From contig CAUYUJ010019267.1 in assembly GCA_963575745.1 (NCBI GenBank), positions 47,501 through 111,500 of the forward strand: a DNA stretch of 64,000 nt. The letters are read 5' to 3'. Both the position numbers and the translations under genes were made by a program. Of this stretch, positions 43,991 to 55,045 are shown one piece after another. This DNA comes from Prorocentrum cordatum (taxonomy: Eukaryota; Sar; Dinophyceae; Prorocentrales; Prorocentraceae). The notes under the pieces were generated by a model. That model was not told the DNA's origin, searched no databases, and saw only the letters and a list, made by a program, of their open reading frames with translations. Every line of letters starts with the position of its first letter. Position 1 is the first letter of the stretch.

Positions 43991-45564
43991 TCAATTCAGC
44001 CACGTCGCGGTCGACATCGATGAAAGACTCTGGGGCGGAATCAATGTGAGGTAGATCATCAACGTTCGGCTGCTGTGTTCGTCCAAGAGAAGGTCTGTCT
44101 GAGTCGATAGTGAGTAGAAAACGAAGAAAGATGCGTTCTCCCAATTAATCTCGCTCTGGTCGTTGATTACGACGCCTTTACTTGAATCTATATCATAGGC
44201 CACGCAGTTGGAATGATCGCTGCGCTCCCAGAGTACAACGAGGCCACACCGAACTCCATGTAGCGACGGCGCTCGCCGCAGAGAGGTACCGCACAAGACC
44301 CCGTCCAAGCTCTCGAGTTGAAGTAGCCGCTGGTAGGTCAGCATGCACAGCTTCCACGGCTGGATGGCGATCAGAGTCTTGATATCTGGCGAGCAACCAA
44401 CTTTACCATTCCGATCCACTGTCTTGCCCAGTCGTGTGAGCTGTCCGCACGCGCTGCCATCGACGATGTCCATGAGCTTCCTGAAGGTGTCGATCAGCAT
44501 CGCCTCTGGTAACGTGGTGTCGCCAACCTGATATGCCATGAAATTGGCCACGTGCCTCCTCAAATATCGAACCGGTACAATGTAGGGAGCTCCGTTCCAA
44601 ACCACAATCGCCGTACCTTCCGAAATCCGGACCAACTCTGCTGGGCCGCGCCAGCCAGACTGGCCCTTCCGCTCGGGACTTCGGTAGACGTTCACGCAGT
44701 CTCCAGGCTTCATCTCCTGCTCGGGCCCACGCCGCTGCACTCGAGCGCGGTTCGCTCTGGCGATCCTGTCCCCCACGATCGCCCTAGCCATCTCCGACAT
44801 AGCGAGAAGTCGAAGGCGCACTGCCGCCTCGAACGGATCAGGGCAGATCGGAGTCGCGCCCTGTACCGAGTCCAACGTGGTCGCCTCCAAGTCGCAGTAG
44901 TCGTTAGGAGTGAAGCCCAGAACGACCTGTGATGCAGTCTGGCCCCCGTGGCTGACCACGCCGTTGGAAACCAAGGCGGCCTCCTGCACCAGGTCGACCT
45001 CGGAGACCTCAAAGCCCTGTAGCGCGCATGTCCTCGTGAGCTTCATGGCACATAGACGAATCAGCTGGATCTATCTCTCCACAAGCCCAGTCATAGCATG
45101 ATCGTCGGTACCAGCATAACGTCTCTCGATATTCAGCTTGTCGCAAGTCCTCGACGCCAGCTCTGAGACTAGGCCTCCTTCTTGGTCAAGAATCATGATC
45201 TGCATTGGCCCAAAACAGCGGATCCAGACACGCATGATGGTCGTCAGCAGAACCTTTCGGTCTTCTGTCTGCCACGACGTCAACAACTTTATCTCGAGAG
45301 TTCGTCGATTATTAGAACCCAAGTCTTGTCCCACATGAAGAACAAGTCAAGCTGAATTCGGTGATTACATCGTAGAGGTACCGTAATTCCTGCCTGTGGT
45401 TTCGTCATCAGTTTCGCGTGATCTCTGCAGATCGAGCATGCCTGCGTTACCAGAGCAATCACAACACTGATGGTCTTCGTCCACTCCGCACTTTTGAGAA
45501 ACACCATCATGTCCGGCACGGGAGCATGCCAGAAGCGGATGTGGAAGCCAAACAGGAGGCGCAT
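43991..45564 (-). pseudogene. Copia-type integrase
   Basis: 45564-45289 holds the zinc-binding part (FHIRFWHAPVPD and QACSICRDH) and the first catalytic region RIQLDLFFMWDKTWVLI. A frameshift near 45295 leads to WIRCFGPMQIMILDQEGG (second Asp) and TDDHAMTGLVER (catalytic Glu). An in-frame TAG at 45071-45073 follows. The same frame then runs from about 45046 to 43991 with the C-terminal part ERKGQSGWRGPAELVRISEG. D, D and E are all visible, but the frame is broken twice. Confidence 0.8.
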
Positions 45565-46881
45565 GAGCTCCTCCTTGTCGGGGGTCTCCTTCAGCTGGGT
45601 GACAATTTTGCTGAGATCGCTTCACATCGTACCACCTCTTCATGGCGATCTCGGGTTCCTTCTTGATTTCAATCTTCTCCTTCTTAGAAGGAGCCGCAGC
45701 AGGAAGTGCAGGCGCTGGAGGCGGTGCAACCTCTGCGCCCGGCACCTCCGGAAGAGCCTGAGGTACCTGCTGTTCACCGCCGCGAGGTAGAGACTCCAGT
45801 GCCACGATAGCCGGCTCGTCCTCATCGCGTTCCTCCTTGACAGCCAGGAAGTCCTCATCTTTCTCCTTCTTCATCGCTGGCTTTTTCTCGTCACTCGCGA
45901 TCTCCCGTTCGACTTGAGCTGGTGCCGGTGGAGCCACTGCCTCTGGTGCTGCTTGATCGTCATCATATCGTTGCTCTTCTGATGGTGCTGCTGCGGGTGC
46001 CTTCTTCTTCTCTGCTGCCTGTCCTGGTGGCGGCGGTGCTGGTGCAAGTTTGCAATTACCTGGCTGCCTGGCGCGCTCTCTTTCGGTCTTGGCGCCGAGT
46101 CTGCAACGTTCGCATCCCCAGTAGACACAGGCGCGGACCAGGCGGAAGATGTCCTTGATGATGCCGTCACAGAAATTCCTGGAATACACCGCTGCCTTGG
46201 CCGTCCGCGCGATACCGTCTGTTGCGCCAGTGAGATGTCCGCGCGCCGTCTTGCACCTGCAGTGCCTCACACATGCCCTTAATGGAAAGGTCGCGCCCAG
46301 CCGAGTCCGCCTCCTGACAGGCTCGTTCAGCTCATTCGCGGCTCCAAAAGCGCACTGATCCGCCACGTAGATCTTCACGACACCGCTGTCGACTGTCAGT
46401 GAGAAATCCGACTTGTCCCAGAAATCGCTGTTGTGAGGATCCTCAATTGCATGTCGCTGATCATCGCTCATGGAATCGCTGTTATCCTTGCTCGTGAATC
46501 CGATCGTCGGCGCCTGGTAACTTCGCTCCGTCTGGAGAGCCTTTGGGTCCTTATTATGTCTGCTGGCTATTGACCATGGCGTGCATGTCGGTGACCAGAA
46601 GGTGACTGATATCTTGCAATCTCGTCGCAGATGATGAAGGTAATTCTGATGGTGTGCACTCGCCACGTTCCAGCCACATCGGCATGCATGGGAAAGCCTA
46701 CCAGAAGACCTTGAGTAGATGCACGATGACTGAGACGACCGCTGCCTGACATTCGTTCTTGCACGTCAACATGCGCGATGCCCACGTGCTTCAACCACCT
46801 CGCGTAGTTCTCGGGCGCCACCACCGGCAGCTGAGCTTCGGTGTAGAACTCCTCAGGCATAGATCGGTAGATTCCTTCCAT
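45565..46881 (-). pseudogene. Methyltransferase-like domain between protease and integrase
   Basis: 46881-46567 has MSGSGRLSHRASTQGLLVGF, resembling a methyltransferase motif I, then FPMHADVAGTW. The next frame (46666-45365) has ISVTFWSPTCTPWSIASRHN (motif IV-like Pro-x-Cys), PHNSDFWD, VADQCAFGAANELNEPVRR and ARTAKAAVYSRNFCDGIIKD. A Lys/Glu/Ala/Pro-rich linker follows. The order of motifs is that of the methyltransferase-like block I associate with dinoflagellate copia elements. Enzyme activity is not shown. At least one frame change lies near 46600. Confidence 0.6.
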
Positions 46882-46945
46882 GTATTTCTTCGTGTCATCG
46901 TCGAAGTCATGCGGCCAGAGATTCGAGCCGTTCCACTTCGTCGCC

Positions 46946-48120
46946 TCAAAAGATCTCCATCTCTGGTAGTAGGCCTTTGCCGGTCATCCGCTCGCCACGG
47001 TAGGCGTCGTTCACTTTTGCTTCTGGCGCGTCGAATCTCACTCTCATTCCACTCTCTGAGGTCTGAGCTACTGAGTCGTCGTTCACACCAGTCGTCAATA
47101 ACGCGCCAGCAGCAGCTGGAGTCACCACCCCCCTCTTCCCGCTGGGCATCACGCCATGCGAGTCAGGCACACAGGTGCTCAAACGCCGCCGCTGGCTTGG
47201 CTCGCCAACAACAGCTGGAGTCACCGTCTCCATCTTCCCGCTGTGCGTTCCGCCATGCGAGTCAGGTACATAGGTGCTCAAGCGCTGCTGCTGGCTTGGT
47301 TCCTCATTCTGAAAGAAAAGAGAAACTTCCGCGCTTGGTACTCCGATGCCTTCGCCGTCCATGATCTCATCCATGCATGCTCTCGCTGCTCGTCGGAGTC
47401 GGTCTCGTTCCTTCCCTGTTCCAGCACTCGAGTCATCGATCGGGAGGATGCAATGTCCAGGTTCCGCGTGGAGAGCCCGCATGAATGCCGGGCGCAGCTT
47501 GTCGCCGAGGCCGCCCAGGCTGTTGATGATGAGCACTCCATCCTCGTTCGGCAAGATGCCCGCCAGGAGGCCCGTCGCGCTGCTGATCGTGTTCTCCAGC
47601 GGCGTTACCAATGGGCACCTGCTGCCAGCGCCGCCCAGCATGTCCATCGTGAAGCCGCCGTTCGGCAGAGTTCAGGGGCAGCTTTCCAAGTCCAAGATGA
47701 ATAGGCCACTCCGTCGATTCCAGGAAGCTTCGCTGCCGAGCTCGCCACTCTCAGCTATTGACCTTTGGGCCAGAGCAACACTTCACAGACTTCGCGAAGA
47801 GTCTCTGCGCCTCCAAGACCCTTGGCGGCGCCCGGGTCAATGGCGAAGCCCAGCCGCCGGTCTCCTCGAACCGCGCGGCATGCAAATGCTTTGCCAGCAC
47901 TGCTGTTGTCTTCGTCATCGCCAAGGAAGATGCGTCGACTCAGCAGCGAGGTGCGCAGCAAATCCGAGAAGGATCCCTTTTGCGGTGAGCCAAGTGTTCG
48001 TGCCGATGATGTAGCCTCTGGAGATCTGGCTCGCATCCGTTGGCGCTGGCCCTGGTCGTCGTCGTCTTCTGCGGTCGTCGTCGGCTTCGCAGGTCTCGAG
48101 GGAAAGTCAATCTTAGAAGA
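46946..48120 (-). pseudogene. Copia-type aspartic protease region
   Basis: 48036-47755 contains RRIFLGDDEDNSSAGKAFAC, then RLGFAIDPGAAKGLGG, the D(S/T)GA active site with Pro at the second position. A frame change near 47700 leads into 47647-46946, with CPLVTPLENTISSATGLLAG and AEPGHCILPIDD, the distal part of the same domain. It would cut the Gag-Pol polyprotein. Two near-copies of a segment with RRLSTCVPDSHG follow (period about 114 bases), so the C-terminal tail contains an internal duplication. Confidence 0.7.
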
Positions 48121-48258
48121 CTGAGATCCGAACTCCGTCGATGTCTGCGTCGATGTCCTGGTCGCTCGCGCGGTCCGAGCCGCTGCTGAAGGGGTTGTTG
48201 TTCGTCTTCTCCTTTTGTGCCTCTGGAATAGAGTCCAGGAGAGATGTCTTGGATGTCG

Positions 48259-49943
48259 TCAGTCCTTTACCACCTCGATGATCTCCACGTTGCTGTCCTC
48301 CCTTGATGCCTTTCTTGGTTCCTTTCCAATAGAGCTGCGGCGGGCGTTCATACACCTGATCGTCCTCATTCGGATACGCCTTGCGATCGCATCTGCAGCT
48401 CGCTCACTGAGGGATGCCTCATATTCGTAATGATCGTACCCGTCCATTCTGTAGGTTGGGCAGTCGAAGCACTGCGGCTCGCCTGTGCCGCCTGCGACCT
48501 CTTCGCGCATAGGACGCGGAGAATGAACAGTAGGCGTCCGAGGCATGCCCAAAGAGCCTGTACTCGATGAAGCTGAGGACGGCGGCACCTCCTTCCGTGG
48601 CAGGTCCTCGATGGCGCGCAGGTTGAGTCGAATATCATATTGAGTGCCGCCCGCATGCGAACCAACCACCGATGCGAATCCATGACTACCGTGTCTTTGT
48701 TCGCCACCATGTCCTTGCCCTTGTGGAGGTCGTCATTCGTTCGCCGGGAAGTCCGCATTCTTGCGCCACTTGGAACCAGGAACACTGCATCCGTTGCTAC
48801 CGCTGTCGCCACCGCCTGGGTTTCGGCTCTCGGCGCCCATCGTGCCGCTGCTGTTTCCACCCCAGCGTGCTCGACGATCGCCCTCGCAGCGGCCACTGCC
48901 CCATCGTCCTTTACCTCGCCCTTTTCCGCCGGATCCGCGCCCTTTTAATCGTCCTCGTCTGTTGCCTCTGCTCTTACCTTTTGCCGTTGCCTTCTCGCCG
49001 ATAATTGCCGCCGATAGCGAGGTCGAAAACCAGACATCTGATATGCTTGGTCCAGCTCCACGTCGTCAAGCCACGCCTCTATGTCGTCAGCATCATACCG
49101 AATGCCGTCGTCGCCCTATGCTCCGCAACTTCCATCACCATTCTCTGTCCAGCACTTTCTGTAGCGCAGACCACTTGCCTCGTCATAGGCCCAGTCTATC
49201 AGCTCGCCGTCTTCGTAGTCCTGGTAGTAGTCCAACTCGTGCTCGGTCTCGTTCTGTTCCTCCGTGTAGCGAATGCCCGCGCTGCCTGTGCTCATTTCCG
49301 ACTTGGCGATACGTGTGAACATTGCATACACTGTCTGAAACTTATCCAAATCTCCATCTATGTGCAACTTGATGTCTGCGATACGCCTCGTCGGTAATCC
49401 ACTCTATTTGAACAACATGCGGGTTAGTCCGACGTTGCTGATCGTCAAAGTTGCCTTGCCATTCGCCTCTGTGCATCTCTCCGAAGTTCAGCAGGTACTC
49501 CTGCAGGGTCTGATTGCCACGTCGAGTGTCCAGAAACCTGTCCAAGACACCCTGCTTGTCTTGATCGTGTGCTTCGAATGCTTCCGTCAGTTTCTGCATC
49601 AGGTGTCCTGCTCCTGATATATCTGCTTCAACTATGATGTTACCTGCTGCGCTCCCTCCTTCATCAACTCTAGGCAATGCGAGGGCTGTCTCTCCCTTGA
49701 ACTTCTGGTCACCTCTAGTGACCTCCAGACTCACCGCGATAGTGAACGCTCGAACCAGAAGCCTTGACGCCATACTTGGTCCAGCCTCTCGCTCCTCTAG
49801 CGGCGTCAGCCGCCACCAGAGATGCAGCCCCTGTATGTAGGCCTTGAAGGGGTACGAATCGTCGACTGGTTCCCATCCTGGTGGGACATATCGAGTGAAC
49901 TCCTGTAATCGACCTGGACGTTTGTAGTCAGCCGCTGCGTCTT
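48259..49943 (-). pseudogene. Copia-type Gag
   Basis: The 49773-49390 part has LEVTRGDQKFKGETALALPR and GHLMQKLTEAFEAHDQDKQG, typical of the capsid helices of this family, then LDTRRGNQTLQEYLLNFGEM. Upstream, to two stops near 49945, the frame is open without an ATG (YVPPGWEPVDDSYPFKAYIQ). A frameshift near 49385 leads to KLHIDGDLDKFQTVYAMF and a TAG at 49116-49118. The rest is Gly/Arg-rich (GRGSGGKGRGKGRWGSGRC) and ends in CFDCPTYRMDGYDHY at 48259-48669. A clear CCHC zinc knuckle was not found. Confidence 0.72.
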
Positions 49944-50428
49944 ATCACAAACGTGCTAAAGAAAAAGATCAGGACACACACACACACACACAGCCTGTCC
50001 GGCTGCTGTCGGGGGGCGAAAAAGATCTCCGCGAAAACCTTGTCCTGCCAGTCTCTGTGGAGGTGCTGTTCTGCTCAAAGATACACTGGTGCTTCTCCTC
50101 GAAAGCGCTGGCCTTCGCGAGGTAGTCGCTGACCTCCGCTAGGAAGGTCGACACGGAACGCTGCGCTGGCAACGCGTGGCCGAGGATCTGCTCCTCGCGA
50201 TGTCGCCCGGCGGCGCCGGGCGCGCGCGATGGGGGCCGCGCGCGTGGTATGGAGCCGTTGTTCCGCTACCAAACTGGATTGTTTAGTGCGCAAATCCCTG
50301 AGCCCTAATATGATTACGTCGGGCCATCACTGTTACTGCTACACTGCTGTACATCTCTCAACCTCTGCACTGATACTACACTTGATCTTAGTCAAGCCCT
50401 AGAGTACACCTGAAATCTCACTGGATGG
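49944..50428. other. Spacer with CA tract
   Basis: AC repeats lie at 49976-49991. The rest shows no gene. The sequence gives no repeated ends that would mark an LTR. Confidence 0.45.
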
Positions 50429-53400
50429 GGGGGGGGGCACGGTCGGTCGGTCGTTCGGAATAAACAGCCAGGGAAGGGCACGGGACGGGGAGAGGGCAAG
50501 GGGCACGGTCGGTCGGAATAAGGAAGGGGGGGCGAGGGGGGGGAAAAGGGGACGGAAGGGGGGGGCGTAGGACAGGGAGAGGAGGGGGGCACGGTCGGTC
50601 GAAATGAGCCAGCCAGAAAAGGGGGAGCACAGGACAGGGAGAAGGGAGGGGGCACGGTCGGTCGGAATGAGAAAAAGAGGTGCGAGGGGGAGGGGAAAGG
50701 AGAGAGGACACGGGCGGAGGACAGGGAAAGGAGGGGGGCACGGTCGGTCGGAATAGGCCAGGAAGGGGGCCTGGAACAGGGAGATGGGAAGGGGCACGGT
50801 CGGTCGGAATATGGTAAAGGAGGGCGAGGAGGGAGGGAAAGGGGAGGGGAGACGGCGGAGGGCAGTGAGAGGAGGGGGGCACGGTCGGTCGAAAAGCCAG
50901 GGGAGCACGGGACGGGCAGCGGGGTGGGGGCACGATTGGTTGGAATAAGCCAGGGGGGGGAACGGAGGACGGGGGGGCGGGGGCATGGGAGGGGCACGGT
51001 CGGTCGGACGAAGCCAGGGGGGCACGGAGGACAGCGAAGCGGGGGCACGGTCGGTCAGAATAAAAAAGGGAGGGGCTCGTGGGGGGAGGGCAAAAAGGCT
51101 ACGGGACGGGGGCGGCCTTTAGCATATCGACACGCATGCCAAAAAGATGGTCGGAGCCTGGACGGGGAGAGGGCAGGGGGCGCGGTCGGTCGGAATATAA
51201 AAAGGGGGCGAGGGGGGGAAAGGGGGAGGGGAGGGAAACGTAGGACAGGGGGGGGAAGGGGCACGGTCGGTCGAAAAAAGCCAGGGGGGGCACGGGACAG
51301 AGGGGGAGGAGGGGGGCACGGTCGGTCGAAATAAGCCGGGGGGGGCACGGGACAGGGAGAGGGGGGCACGGTCGGTCGGAAAAGGAAAAGGAGCGCGAGG
51401 GGGAAGGGAAAGGAAAGGGGCGATGGGCGGAGGACAGGGAGAGGAGGGGTGCACGGACGGTCGGAATAAGCCAGGGGGCGCACGAGACGGGCAGAGGGGA
51501 GGGGGCACGGTCGGTCAGAATAAAGAGGAGGAGGGCGAGGGGGAAGGGAAAGGGGATGAGAGACGGGCGGAAGGCAGGGAAAGGGGAGGGGGCACGGTCG
51601 GTCGGAATAGGCCAGGGGGGGCACGGGACGGGCAGAGGGAAGGGGGCACGACTGGTTGGAATAAGCCAGGGGGGGGGGCACGGAGGACGGGGCGGGGGGG
51701 CGCGGTCGGTCGGAATCAGCCAGGGGGGGCACGGAGGACAGAGGGGCGGGGGCACGGTCGGTGAAAATAAGCCGGGAGGGGGCTCTTGCGGGGGAGGGCA
51801 AAAAGGCCACGGGACGGGGACAAGGCACGGGACAGGGACAGTGGACGGGGCACGGTCGGCCGGCATTGGCAGACGGGGGCGAGGGGCGATGGAAATGGGG
51901 AGGGGGGGCGGAGGACAGGGAGAGAGGGGCACGGTCGGTCGGAATATGCCAAGGCGGGGCACGGGACAAGGAGAGGGGAGGGGAGCACGGTCGGTCGGAA
52001 TATGGAAAAACGGGAACGAAGGGGGAGGGAAAGGGGAGGACAGGGGGGCGGAGGGCAGGGAGATGGAAGGGGGCACGGTCGGTCGGAATAAGACACGGAC
52101 GGGCACGGGACAGGCACAGGAGAGGGGGCACGGACGATCGGAACAAGCCAGGGTCACGGGTCACAGAGGACGGGGGGGCGGGGGCACGGTCGACCGGAAT
52201 AAGCCAAGGGGGGGCTCGTGGAGGGAGGCAAAAAGGCCACGGGACGGGGAGAGGGCACGGGACAGGGAGAGGGGAGGGGGCACGGTCGGTCGGAATAAGG
52301 AAAGGGAGGGCGAGGGGGGAGGGAAATGAGGAGGGGAAAGGGGGCGGAGGGCAAGGAGAGGAGGGGAGCACGGCCGGTCGGAATGAGCCAGGGGGGGGCA
52401 CGGGACAGCCAGAGGGGGCACGGTCGGCCGGAATAAGCTAGTAAACCAGGGGGGGGACGGAAGACGACAGGGAGGCGGGGGCACGTTCGGTCGGAATAAG
52501 GGGGTTCGTGGGGGGAGGGCAAACAGGCCACGGGACGGGGACAGGGCACGGGACAGGGAGAGGGGAGGGGGCACGGTCGGTCGGAATAAGCCGGGGGGGG
52601 CGAGGGGGAGATGGGCGGAGGGGAGGGGAGATGGGCGAGAGGGGAAATGGGGAGGGGAGATGGGCGGAGGGCAGGGAGAGGACAGGGGCACGGTCGGTCA
52701 GAATAAGCCAAAGCGGGGTGGGGCAGGCCACGGGACGGGGAGAGGGCACAGGACAGGGACAGGGGCGGGGGCACGGCCGGTCGGAATAAGCCAGGGCAGG
52801 GGCGAGAGGGGAGGGAAATGGAGAGGGGAGGGGGGGCGGAAGAACGGGGACACGGTCGGTCGGTCGGTCGGGCGGAAGACAGAGGGGAGAGAAGGGGGGC
52901 ACGGTCGGTCGGAAAAAGACAGAGACGGGGCACGGGACAAGCAGAAGGGACGGGAACACGGCCGGTCGGAATAAGCCAGGGGGGGGCACAGAGGACGGGG
53001 GGGCGGGGGCACGGTCGGATGAAGCGGGGCGAGGGGAGGGGGGAGAAGGCAAAAGGGCCACGGGACGGGGACAGGGCACGGGACAGGGAGAGGGAAGGGG
53101 GCACGGTCGGTCGGAACAAGCCAAGGGAGGCGAGGGGAAGGTAAATGGGGAGGGGAGGGGGGGCGGAGGGCAGGGAGAGGAGGGGAGCAGGGTCGGTCGG
53201 AATAAGACAGGGGGGGGGGGGGCACGGGACAGGCAGAAAGGAGGGGGCACGGTCGGTCGGAAGAAGCCAAAGGGGGGCACAGAGGACAATGAGGCGGGGG
53301 CACGGTCGGTCGGAACAAGCCAAGGGAGGCGAGGGGAAGGTAAATGGGGAGGGGAGGGGGGGCGGAGGGCAGGGAGAGGAGGGGAGCAGGGTCGGTCGGA

Positions 53401-53560
53401 ATAAGACAGGGGGGGGGGGGGCACGGGACAGGCAGAAAGGAGGGGGCACGGTCGGTCGGAAGAAGCCAAAGGGGGGCACAGAGGACAATGAGGCGGGGGC
53501 AGGGTCGGTCGGAATAAACCGAGGGCGGGGCTCGTGGGGAAAGGGCAACAAGGCCACGGG
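50429..53560. repeat. G-rich minisatellite with CACGGTCGGTCGGAATA boxes
   Basis: About 45 copies of CACGGTCGGTCGGAATA or variants are spaced 45-125 bp (about 70 on average), separated by GGGACAGGGAGAGGAGGGGG-type G-rich DNA. Near 51117 an internal CATATCGACACGCATGCC recalls the right edge at 53577 (CATGTCAACACGCATGCC). Every G-run favours G-quadruplex formation on the plus strand. Long Pro/Arg/Ser-rich minus-strand frames are by-products. Confidence 0.9.
53102..53499. repeat. 199-bp near-identical tandem duplication
   Basis: 53102-53300 and 53301-53499 are almost identical, including GGAACAAGCCAAGGGAGGCG and GAAGAAGCCAAAGGGGGGCA. This shows recent expansion inside the older minisatellite. 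Confidence 0.88.
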
Positions 53561-53578
53561 ACGGGGACAGTCTTTGAC

Positions 53579-53885
53579 ATGTCAACACGCATGCCAACAC
53601 AGATGGTCGGAGCAGCGCGCAGACAGCAGACATCCCAGCACGCAGGCCAGCAGACGGAGAGAGGACACACCCCGGCGTTCACATCGTTCACATTCCAGGA
53701 CACACGACTTCGCTCGTCCCAGGGCACGTCCAGCACACTCGAGGCACGCATTCCAATCCAGCACGTTCCAGGCACTCCTTCCAGCAGACGGAGACAGGAC
53801 ACACCCCGGCGTTCACAGTCCGGGACACACCTCTTCGCACATCTCAGGGCACGTCCAGCACACTCTAGGCACAGTCGGTCGAAAT
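53579..53885. repeat. 134-bp tandem duplication at minisatellite edge
   Basis: CCAGCAGACGGAGASAGGAC occurs at 53647 and 53781, with matching CACACCCCGGCGTTCACA and CAGGGCACGTCCAGCACACT downstream. A final CAGTCGGTCGAAATAA (53872) is a degraded minisatellite box. Confidence 0.75.
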
Positions 53886-53925
53886 AACGCAGTGCGAGAT
53901 CACGCCGGTTGGGATGACAATGGAT

Positions 53926-54720
53926 TCCTCCCTGTCGCACCCCCAGGGGTGCCGGCAGGGCGGGCCAGGCGTTTCGCCTGAGGCTTCCTCGCCATCTATG
54001 ATCTTGAAGCCCGAAATTCGCCAGCTTCAGAATTCCAGGGCGTGCCCTTCTCAAAATGTCGCTCTCGCCGGGGCGCCGCGCACACTCGTCTTAAAGGATT
54101 GCACCAGTTTCAAGGACAGGGGGGCGGCAATGCTGCTCTCACCTGAGCGCCGTACATACTTTTGGAAATTCGCCGCCACATGTTCAAAGATGTAGGGCGG
54201 GTGCTGCTCGAAATGTGGCTCTCGCCGGAGCGCCGCGCCCATCCGTCTTGAGAGTTTGCAGCAGCTCCGTGGATGGAGGGCGGATCCTTTCCGACAGGCG
54301 GCTCTCGCCTCGGGCGCCGCGCACTCTCGTCGAGAAACCCTGCAGCGCATTGAGTGATGGAGGGCGGCTCTCGCCCTAGCGCCACGCGCATCCGTCTTGA
54401 ACGTTTGCACCGGCTTCGAATCTGGAGGGTGGCTCCTTTTCAAAATGTGCCTCGCATCGGCGTCGCGAACATTAGTGTCAAGACTTTGCAACAGTTACAA
54501 GGATTCGTAAAGTTGTAGTCCCAGGATCAGGATGCAACAGTCACGTTGATTCGAGGCGTTGCAATCCCAGGAACGATGTTTTGGCACGATTGATCATTCT
54601 CAAAAGGTCGCCTGTCAATGAGGCAATTCCAATGATGAGAATAGATAATGGTGGGGACCTATGAAGAGGGAACTTGGAAAGAGGGTTATTGCAACATCTT
54701 TGATGCATCTTGGTTTTACA
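53926..54720. repeat. Modular composite repeat, copy 2
   Basis: The edge (53928-54010) has CTCCCTGTCGCACCCC and GGCGTTTCGCCTGAG. Degenerate satellite runs 54030-54510 with boxes like GTGGCTCTCGCC near 54057, 54130, 54213, 54297, 54363 and 54443. The tail (54520-54720) shares GTTGATTCGAGGCGTTGCAA with 41173-41193 and CTATGAAGAGGGAACTTGG with the region near 41288. It is followed by TCC and GTC arrays, as in copy 1. Confidence 0.72.
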
Positions 54721-54898
54721 TTCTCCTCCTCTCCTCCTCCTCCATCGTGCCGTCCGACCCCTCCTCCACCATCTCCTCTCCCACCCCCTTTCCTACCCCC
54801 CATCGTCGTCATCGTCCGTCCGTCTGTTTGTCCTCCACCCCGTCGTCGTTGCTATCGTCGTCGTCGCTGTCGTCGTTGTCGGAGTCGGCGTCGTCGTC
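54721..54898. repeat. TCC and GTC arrays
   Basis: CTCCTCC to about 54790, then CGTC/GTC-rich to about 54898, with interruptions. Confidence 0.9.
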
Positions 54899-54904
54899 TG
54901 GCTC

Positions 54905-55045
54905 GGGGGCCCTTGCCTGCGGCGCTCCTCGAAGAGCTTCTCGGTGCCCCCCATCTTACGGACGTAGTCGAAGAACTCGTTCTTCTTGACCTCGGGGAGG
55001 GTGGGAAGGAGAGAGGTCTTAAAGGAGCGGGGTCCTGGGAGTCAG
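54905..55045 (-). other. Exon-like segment next to GTC array
   Basis: The minus strand reads TSLLPTLPEVKKNEFFDYVR, then KMGGTEKLFEERRRQGP. This is the most protein-like of the five islands. A stop lies just upstream near 55050. The product is not recognised. Confidence 0.33.

Larger units (their letters stand above)
41787..49943 (-). mobile_element. Ty1/copia-like retrotransposon, 3' truncated and decayed
   Basis: Minus-strand order is gag, protease, methyltransferase-like domain, integrase and reverse transcriptase, the copia order (integrase before RT). RNase H and the 3' LTR are absent, because the RT ends at the CATC microsatellite just after the HVDD box. No LTR could be recognised at the 5' side. 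Several frameshifts and in-frame stops are present. Confidence 0.82.

Noticed and set aside
49970-50400. 5' LTR of the copia-like element
   Set aside because: No TG...CA bounded repeat and no partner copy was found. The 3' end of the element is missing, so an LTR pair cannot be shown.
50392-54054. Pro/Arg/Ser-rich proteins of 170-540 residues on the minus strand
   Set aside because: All lie in the G-rich minisatellite and follow its repeat words.
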